From Pseudohaliea sp964438205 (GTDB lineage: Bacteria > Pseudomonadota > Gammaproteobacteria > Pseudomonadales > Halieaceae), in NCBI GenBank assembly GCA_964438205.1, contig CAYTJQ010000005.1:23847-87846 (forward strand): a stretch of 64,000 bases of DNA, read 5' to 3'. Below the pieces are notes generated by a model. That model had not been told where the DNA came from. It searched no databases and was given only the letters and a program-made list of their open reading frames with translations. Made by a program: the position numbers and the translations under genes. Below, piece after piece: positions 59,905 to 64,000 of this stretch. The stretch's first letter is position 1, and each line of letters opens with the position of its first letter.

Positions 59905-61464
59905 TCAGGCGTCTTCCGCCACCCGCTCCCCGGCAACGCGCAGCCGGGCGCGGAGGCCCGCGTGGGAGACGCAAAGGGTTCGCGCCGCGGCGGCGACGTC
60001 GCCGCCCGATGCCTCCAGCGCCGCCTGCAGCTCGTCGCGGGGGATGTCGCCGGCGAGGCGGCAGCCGGGTAGCTCGCGCACCCGACGGTACACGGCACCC
60101 CGGGACATGTTCAGGACCCGGGCGACCCGCGCCACCTCGTAATCGTTCGCCGCCCAGGCCTCGGCGAAAGCCGTCTCGGAGATCGCGTCACGCGCAGCCT
60201 CGACGACCTCGCCCGCCGGCGGCGGCGCTGCCAGGCGACGGGCCAGGGATGCGGGGAGGGAGAGGTCATCGGGGCAGGCGACCGCCAGTTCCCGGCACAG
60301 GTTCGCGAGCTCGCGGATGTTCCCCGGCCAGTGGCAGGCGAGCAGCGCATCGAACAGCTCCGCGCAGCGGATGAGCTGGCACGGGTCCCGCGAGCCGTCA
60401 GCCCAGGGGACGGGGCGCCCCGCGGTCTCGAAGGCCAGGGCGAGGTAGTGGCGGGCCAGCAGGCCGATATCCTCCCGGTGTGCCGCCAGCGGACGCAGGC
60501 GGATTTCCAGCGCGGCAAGGCGGTGACGGAGCGCGCGGCTGAAGCTCGCGCCCGCATCGTCGATGGGCGCATCGGTCGCGGACACCACGCGCAGGTCGAT
60601 CTCGCGAATCGGCCCGCCGACGACCTGGACTTCGCGCTGCTCCAGGGCGCGCAGGAGCTGCGGTTGCAGCGAGGCCGGCGCGTCGCCGATCTCGTCGAGG
60701 AAGAGCGTGCCGCCGGCGGCCTGCTCGAAGTAGCCGCGCCGGTCCCGCTCGGCGCCGGTAAAGGCCCCGCGGGCTGTGCCGAAGAGCTGGGCGGCGGCGA
60801 GCTCGGCGGGAATGGCCGCCACGTTCACGCTGACCAGTGGCCCGGCCCGGCGCGGGCTGGCCTCGTGCAGCGCGCGGGCGAGCAACTCCTTGCCGGTGCC
60901 GGTCGGACCCGAGAGCAGCACGTCGCCTTCACTCCGCGCCACGCGCAGCACCTGCCGCCGCAGGGCCCGCAGGTACCCGCTGTCGCCGAGGAGCCCCGCC
61001 ACCGCGGGCGCCGCTGGCTCTTCCGCCTCCGCCAGCGGGGCCAGGCGCAGGAGCAGCAGCACGCCGCCGCCGAGGAGCAGGCGCAGGCCGCGGCGCAGCG
61101 CGGCCGCGTCCACCTGCAGGCCGGCAAACAGTTCCTCCCCGTCGACGCGGCAACGGCTGCTGCCCCGCGGCCGCTCGAGCAGCCAGCGGTCACCGCCGCC
61201 GCGCACCGTCAGGGCCTGCCGGCTGATATAGCGGTCCTCGAGGCCGCGGACCGGCCCGCCGCCGGGGCCCGCGAAGCCGGGTTCGCCGCGGCCGAGCTGC
61301 AGGCAGTTGCCGCTGTCGCGCACCGGCCGCCAGGCCCGCGCGCCGATGCGCTCGCTCTCCGGGTGGAAGATCACGGTGAGCAGCAGACACGCCTCGGCGC
61401 CACCCCGCGCGGGCGCCGCCGCGGGCGGCAGGGGGAGCGTATCCTCGTCACCGGTTGTGGTCAT
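59905..61464 (-). CDS. FHA-domain sigma-54-dependent transcriptional activator
   Basis: Enhancer-binding protein of 519 residues. N-terminal FHA domain (about 27-140: LQLGR 55-59, DRYISRQ 77-83, RGSSRCRVDGEEL 100-112), AAA+ domain with Walker A GPTGTGKE 186-193, the sigma-54 loop GAFTGA 233-238 and Walker B GGTLFLDEI 251-259, then a Fis-like helix-turn-helix (YEVARVARVLNMSRGAVYRR) and a second similar unit at the very C-terminus (GGDVAAAARTLCVSHAGLRA). FHA domains bind phosphothreonine, so the adjacent kinase is the likely input. I use ATG 61464; the frame runs open to 61569. Confidence 0.93.
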   Translation of the reverse strand: MTTTGDEDTLPLPPAAAPARGGAEACLLLTVIFHPESERIGARAWRPVRDSGNCLQLGRGEPGFAGPGGGPVRGLEDRYISRQALTVRGGGDRWLLERPRGSSRCRVDGEELFAGLQVDAAALRRGLRLLLGGGVLLLLRLAPLAEAEEPAAPAVAGLLGDSGYLRALRRQVLRVARSEGDVLLSGPTGTGKELLARALHEASPRRAGPLVSVNVAAIPAELAAAQLFGTARGAFTGAERDRRGYFEQAAGGTLFLDEIGDAPASLQPQLLRALEQREVQVVGGPIREIDLRVVSATDAPIDDAGASFSRALRHRLAALEIRLRPLAAHREDIGLLARHYLALAFETAGRPVPWADGSRDPCQLIRCAELFDALLACHWPGNIRELANLCRELAVACPDDLSLPASLARRLAAPPPAGEVVEAARDAISETAFAEAWAANDYEVARVARVLNMSRGAVYRRVRELPGCRLAGDIPRDELQAALEASGGDVAAAARTLCVSHAGLRARLRVAGERVAEDA

Positions 61465-61555
61465 GGACGGCGCCCATTGGGAAGCACGTCTACTCCAATT
61501 TAGCAAAGGGAGCGTGGCCGTGCTGTGACGGCGGTCACAATTGGTGAAACCGGCC
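61401..61555. repeat. Duplicated activator 5' region, copy A
   Basis: These 155 bases cover the first 21 codons of the FHA activator and about 90 bases upstream. They align along their whole length with 62221-62375 in the same orientation, with most positions identical (for example GGCGGCAGGGGGA, CCTCGTC, CATTGG, AAGCACGTCT, TAGCAAAGG, ACGGCGGTCACA, GAAACCGGCC). The two copies bracket the HTH gene. Confidence 0.88.
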
Positions 61556-61610
61556 GGCGTGCGAGTCAAGTCGCTCTCCCCGCTGGAGTCCCTCGCTCAA
61601 TCCCATACCT

Positions 61611-61943
61611 TCATGCAGCCCGGTTGCCCAACTCGCTGAGTTTCTCCAGCGTATCGGGAAACTTCCTCACCATCAGAATCAATGCCGCTGCCTGGGCGTT
61701 GGGCCGCGCCCTTCCTTGCTCCCAGTTTTCGAGTGTACGCGTCGATACGCGGAGGCGGCGGGCAAACACGGCACGGGAGACGTGCATACGTTCGCGCGTG
61801 TCGCGGATGAGATCCGCGTCGACCTCGAGTGGGGGCAGATCCTCGATCTCATGCGAACGCAGGGTGATTTTTCCCTCGCGTTGCTGCTGCATGGCGTCGA
61901 CGCCGTCCATCAGTTCATCGAACAACTTGCGCTTTTGCTTCAT
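61611..61943 (-). CDS. HTH-domain antitoxin-like regulator (XRE/NadS type)
   Basis: DNA-binding protein of 110 residues. The N-terminal half (KQKRKLFDELMDGVDAMQQQ) and the C-terminal helix-turn-helix (LRVSTRTLENWEQGRARPNA) match antitoxins of RelE/HigB-type modules. ATG at 61943 is preceded by GGAGACGAAGG. Such antitoxins usually follow a toxin gene, but here the promoter sits directly upstream and no RelE/HigB frame is seen, so it is a solitary antitoxin or a toxin was lost. The sequence is compositionally less GC-rich than its neighbours. Confidence 0.87.
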   Translation of the reverse strand: MKQKRKLFDELMDGVDAMQQQREGKITLRSHEIEDLPPLEVDADLIRDTRERMHVSRAVFARRLRVSTRTLENWEQGRARPNAQAAALILMVRKFPDTLEKLSELGNRAA

Positions 61944-61971
61944 GACCTTCGTCTCCTGAACTCCAACTCGC

Positions 61972-61999
61972 AATATACGCAAGTTGCGTACACTATCAA
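61972..61999 (-). promoter_or_regulatory. Promoter with embedded operator palindrome for the HTH gene
   Basis: On the minus strand, TTGATA (61999-61994) and TATATT (61977-61972) are 16 bases apart, a strong sigma-70 match. A perfect palindrome TACGCAA-G-TTGCGTA (61976-61990) fills the spacer and touches the -10, the classic place for an autorepressor. The HTH protein itself is the obvious candidate to bind it. Confidence 0.75.
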
Positions 62000-62203
62000 G
62001 TCGACGGCTCCGCGATGTGGTAGTCCATCGCGCTGTAGCCGCGCCGGCNNNNNNNNNNNNNNNNNNNNNNNNNNNNNNNNNNNNNNNNNNNNNNNNNNNN
62101 NNNNNNNNNNNNNNNNNNNNNNNNNNNNNNNNNNNNNNNNNNNNNNNNTATCAAGTCGACGGCTCCGCGATGTGGTAGTCCATCGCGCTGTAGCCGCGCC
62201 GGC
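61994..62203. other. Assembly gap with 55-bp duplicated flanks
   Basis: The 55 bases at 61994-62048 are identical to 62149-62203 across 100 N (62049-62148). By analogy with the gspE gap, where collapse is proven by the reading frame, this is probably a contig-end k-mer overlap and the true distance is 155 bases shorter. The stretch includes the inverted repeat CGCGATG/CATCGCG with an 8-base loop. The region 61983-62379 holds no other gene. Confidence 0.85.
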
Positions 62204-62220
62204 ATTCACACCGCGCTGCG

Positions 62221-62375
62221 ACCCCGCGCGGGCGCTGCTGCGGGCGGCAGGGGGAAGCGTTTCCTCGTCGTCGGTTGTGATCATGGGCGCTGCCCATTGG
62301 CAAGCACGTCTGATCGAACGTAGCAAAGGTCGCCTGGCCGCGCTGTCACGGCGGTCACACTTGGCGAAACCGGCC
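62221..62375 (-). pseudogene. Duplicated activator 5' region, copy B (gene remnant)
   Basis: Diverged copy of 61401-61555. It preserves the activator start: ATG at 62284 gives MITTDDEETLPPAARSSARA, against MTTTGDEDTLPLPPAAAPAR in the intact gene, then the similarity ends. The upstream part is similar up to 5 bases before the ampE stop. If the N gap is collapsed, the remnant frame stays open into the HTH gene (172 codons), probably by chance because the HTH gene has its own promoter and ribosome binding site. Confidence 0.78.
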
Positions 62376-62379
62376 CCGT

Positions 62380-63198
62380 CTAAAGCAGCAGGTAGCCGAG
62401 TGAGAGGACGACCAGCCAGGCGCCGGCGCTGCGCGCCAGCAGGCGCTCGAGCGCGCCCAGTTCCAGGGCGAGCTGCGTGGCCGCCGCACCGGGCGGGGCC
62501 GCGGCAGTGCCCAGCGCCCGGCGGGCCGTGGCGGCAAGCACGGCCGCGGCCGGCTCTTCGCCGCTGCCCAGGGCGCGCGACGCCGCGGCGAAGTCACCGG
62601 TGACGGCAAAGGTGAGCGCGAGCAGCCGGGCCGGCGCCCAGTCCGCGAAGAACAGCGCCCGCCGCGCCGGCGCACTGCGCACCGCCGCGAACTGCAGGAG
62701 CCGGTAGGCGAAGGCCGCCGCCGGCCCGGCGAGCACAAAGAAGAACACCGGTGCATACCAGCGCTGGCAGGCCTCGTAGACCAGCGCCGCGCGCAGCTCC
62801 TCGTCGGGCGAGCGGCCGCCCCCGTCACCGTCGGCGTCCAGTTGCGGCAGCACCGCCACCGCCGTGAGCCAGGCCGCCTCGCCATCGCCGGCCCCGCAAT
62901 GGGCCCGGAGATCCGCGACCAGGCCGTTGAAGTCCCCGCGCCCGAGGGCGTAGAGAAGCAGCAGCACCGCCGCCGCCAGGCCGACGAGGCCGAACAGCCA
63001 GCCCCCGATCACGGCCAGCAGCCAGAGCGCTGCCATCGAAGGGACGAGCACGGCCGCCGTTGCGGCAAGCACCGGGGACGCCCCCCGCGCCTCGAGCCAC
63101 TGCCACCAGCCGGTGAACCAGCCGTCGCGGTGCCAGGGCGCGTGCGGACCCGCGAACTGCTGCAGGGCCAGGGCAACGATGAGGGCGAGGAAGTTCAC
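62380..63198 (-). CDS. ampE: AmpE, regulatory signalling modulator
   Basis: Inner-membrane protein of 272 residues with about four hydrophobic segments, of the AmpE/CobD-like family. FLALIVALALQQFAGPHAPW at the start, ADLRAHCGAGDGEAAWL in the middle and RWYAPVFFFVLAGPAAAFAYRLL, a conserved block, support the call. The GTG start overlaps the ampD stop (GTGA). AmpE's role next to AmpD in muropeptide sensing is still unclear. Confidence 0.9.
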   Translation of the reverse strand: MNFLALIVALALQQFAGPHAPWHRDGWFTGWWQWLEARGASPVLAATAAVLVPSMAALWLLAVIGGWLFGLVGLAAAVLLLLYALGRGDFNGLVADLRAHCGAGDGEAAWLTAVAVLPQLDADGDGGGRSPDEELRAALVYEACQRWYAPVFFFVLAGPAAAFAYRLLQFAAVRSAPARRALFFADWAPARLLALTFAVTGDFAAASRALGSGEEPAAAVLAATARRALGTAAAPPGAAATQLALELGALERLLARSAGAWLVVLSLGYLLL

Positions 63199-63755
63199 GC
63201 GCCGACCCCGGCCAGGAGCCCGTCGAGGCGCGGCCAGTCGAAGGCCGGCCCCGGATCCGACTTGCGGCCCGGGGCGATGTCGCTGTGGCCGGTGATGCGC
63301 GACGGGTCGAGCGAGGGGTAGGCCGCGCAGAGCGCCGGCACCAGGGCGCCCAGTGCCGTGTACTGCGCGTCGCTGTAGGGGGTGTGGTCCGTGCCCTCGA
63401 GCTCGATGCCGATGCTGAAATCGTTGCAGTTGTCGCGGCCGCACCACTCGGAGACGCCGGCGTGCCAGGCGCGCCGGTCACAGCTCACGTACTGCGTGAG
63501 GCGCCCGCGGCGGTCGACCAGGAAATGCGCCGAGACGCAGAGCTCGGCGACCTCGGCAAAGAAGGGGTGCGCGGACGGGTCGAGGCGATTGCAGAAAAAG
63601 GCATGAACGTGGCCGCCGCCGAACTGCCCGGGCGGCAGGGAGATATTGTGCAGCACGATCAGCTCGGGGCTCGCGCCCGCCGGGCGCTCGTTGCAGTTCG
63701 GCGACGGGCACCAGACCGCCTCCGCGACGCGGCCCCGGATCACAGTGAAAGCCAT
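63195..63755 (-). CDS. ampD: 1,6-anhydro-N-acetylmuramyl-L-alanine amidase AmpD
   Basis: Cytosolic zinc amidase that cuts peptide from 1,6-anhydro-MurNAc during peptidoglycan recycling; in enterobacteria and pseudomonads its loss induces AmpC. The 186-residue protein has zinc ligands in LIVLHNISLPPGQFGGG (His) and ITGHSDIAPGRKSDPGPAFDW (split: His in TGHSDIAPGR, Asp in KSDPGPAFDW), plus CVSAHFLVDRRG. ATG at 63755 follows AGAGGAG; the GTG at 63779 would add eight residues. Coupled to ampE. Confidence 0.94.
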   Translation of the reverse strand: MAFTVIRGRVAEAVWCPSPNCNERPAGASPELIVLHNISLPPGQFGGGHVHAFFCNRLDPSAHPFFAEVAELCVSAHFLVDRRGRLTQYVSCDRRAWHAGVSEWCGRDNCNDFSIGIELEGTDHTPYSDAQYTALGALVPALCAAYPSLDPSRITGHSDIAPGRKSDPGPAFDWPRLDGLLAGVGA

Positions 63756-63794
63756 GGCCACGCTCCTCTTTCCGCACACGGTCCTGTTTGGCCA

Positions 63795-63823
63795 ATGATA
63801 GGCCCGGCAGCGGAGCGGGTAAA
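63795..63823 (-). promoter_or_regulatory. Promoter of ampDE
   Basis: On the minus strand TTTACC (63823-63818) and TATCAT (63800-63795) are separated by 17 bases. The predicted start is near 63788, about 33 bases before the ampD ATG. Confidence 0.5.
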
Positions 63824-63885
63824 CGCGTCGCGCGGATACCGGAATCCTCGCTGTGCCCGGCGCCTCCCCGGGGGCCGGGCCCGGC

Positions 63886-63894
63886 TGCTATGCT
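63886..63894 (+). promoter_or_regulatory. Candidate extended -10 of nadC
   Basis: TGCTATGCT (63886-63894) is an extended -10 (TG-n-TATGCT) about 27 bases before the nadC ATG. No good -35 is present, which is normal for extended -10 promoters. Confidence 0.45.
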
Positions 63895-63920
63895 ACGCGC
63901 CCCGCAACCGAGGGCGAGCC

Positions 63921-64000
63921 ATGCACACCGTCACCCGCGTACCCCAGGACAGCATCGACGCCGACGTCGCCCGCGCCCTCGCGGAGGACGTGGGCGACGG
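63921..64000 (+). CDS. nadC: Nicotinate-nucleotide pyrophosphorylase (start only)
   Basis: First 26 codons of quinolinate phosphoribosyltransferase (NAD synthesis). The reading MHTVTRVPQDSIDADVARAL then AEDVGDG is the NadC N-terminus, where ALAEDVGDGDxT is conserved. GAGGG lies 7 bases before the ATG. nadC next to divergent ampDE is the same arrangement as in E. coli. The gene continues past the right edge. Confidence 0.85.
   Translation, partial: MHTVTRVPQDSIDADVARALAEDVGD

Noticed and set aside
61465..61569. Upstream extension of the FHA activator to 61569
   Set aside because: The added 35 residues have no family match; ATG 61464 is the start whose N-terminus is also kept in the duplicated copy.
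61611..62284. A fused protein from the activator remnant into the HTH gene
   Set aside because: The frame is open after closing the gap, but the HTH gene has its own promoter, operator and ribosome binding site, and open frames by chance are common at this GC content.
61401..62375. Insertion sequence or transposon flanked by target-site duplications
   Set aside because: No transposase or terminal inverted repeats; the 155-base diverged copies are too long and too different for target-site duplication.
61983..62379. A toxin gene paired with the HTH antitoxin
   Set aside because: The HTH promoter and operator lie immediately upstream, and the remaining sequence is the copy of the activator 5' end; no RelE/HigB-like frame is visible.

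Overview
The window is high-GC DNA from a gammaproteobacterium. The gene order gyrA-serC-pheA-tyrA-aroA-cmk-rpsA, the run mtaD-ubiG-phosphatase-yciK, the yciO/yciV/yciB/yciI block and the nadC/ampDE junction are all gammaproteobacterial (pseudomonad and Chromatiales/Ectothiorhodospiraceae-like). Two sodium-coupled transporters and an unusually long acidic tail on GyrA hint at a salt-adapted organism, but no rRNA or tRNA is present to place it. Genes are packed tightly: many neighbours share ATGA, GTGA or TAATG overlaps, so most blocks are probably operons.

Layout. 1-8921 (minus): gyrA, serC, pheA, tyrA, aroA, cmk, a strong terminator, then rpsA running off the left edge. 9214-12771 (plus): mtaD, ubiG, a HAD phosphatase (mupP/gph-like) and yciK. 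12787-16927 (minus): rluB, scpB, scpA, yciO and the PHP RNase yciV/rnm. 17017-20895 (plus): yciB, yciI, an SH3-domain anchor protein, a periplasmic cyclophilin, pdxJ and an RluA-type pseudouridine synthase. 20911-25553: sseA, a DUF2244 membrane protein, a small lipoprotein, rimO behind a remarkable chain of mini-ORFs, rsmE and a CBS protein. 25595-31172: msrA, a VWA/J-domain pair, then htpX, a DUF1499 protein, an HtrA-like protease and a 26-residue membrane microprotein, with a sigma-32-like promoter in front of htpX. 31203-37722: cardiolipin synthase, AGCS and NSS transporters, aminopeptidase P and rubredoxin.

37740-49514 (minus) is a type II secretion operon, gspC to gspN, with one assembly gap inside gspE that can be closed from the sequence. 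49726-53038 (minus) holds sat, cysC, a small membrane protein and a degenerate GGDEF protein. 53069-57094 (plus) is a TPP-riboswitch-controlled unit: a TonB-dependent receptor, a thiamine-kinase-like phosphotransferase and a ketopantoate-reductase-like gene, most simply read as thiamine uptake and salvage. 57434-58543 holds a small basic protein and a transglutaminase.

58540-62379 is the most unusual accessory locus: a membrane Hanks-type Ser/Thr kinase in one operon with an FHA-domain sigma-54 activator, next to a solitary antitoxin-like HTH gene inserted between two diverged 155-bp copies of the activator's 5' region. The window ends with ampE, ampD and the divergent start of nadC.

Both 100-N gaps (46233-46332 and 62049-62148) are flanked by identical 55-bp copies. 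This looks like a contig-end k-mer overlap, so both gaps are probably zero length.
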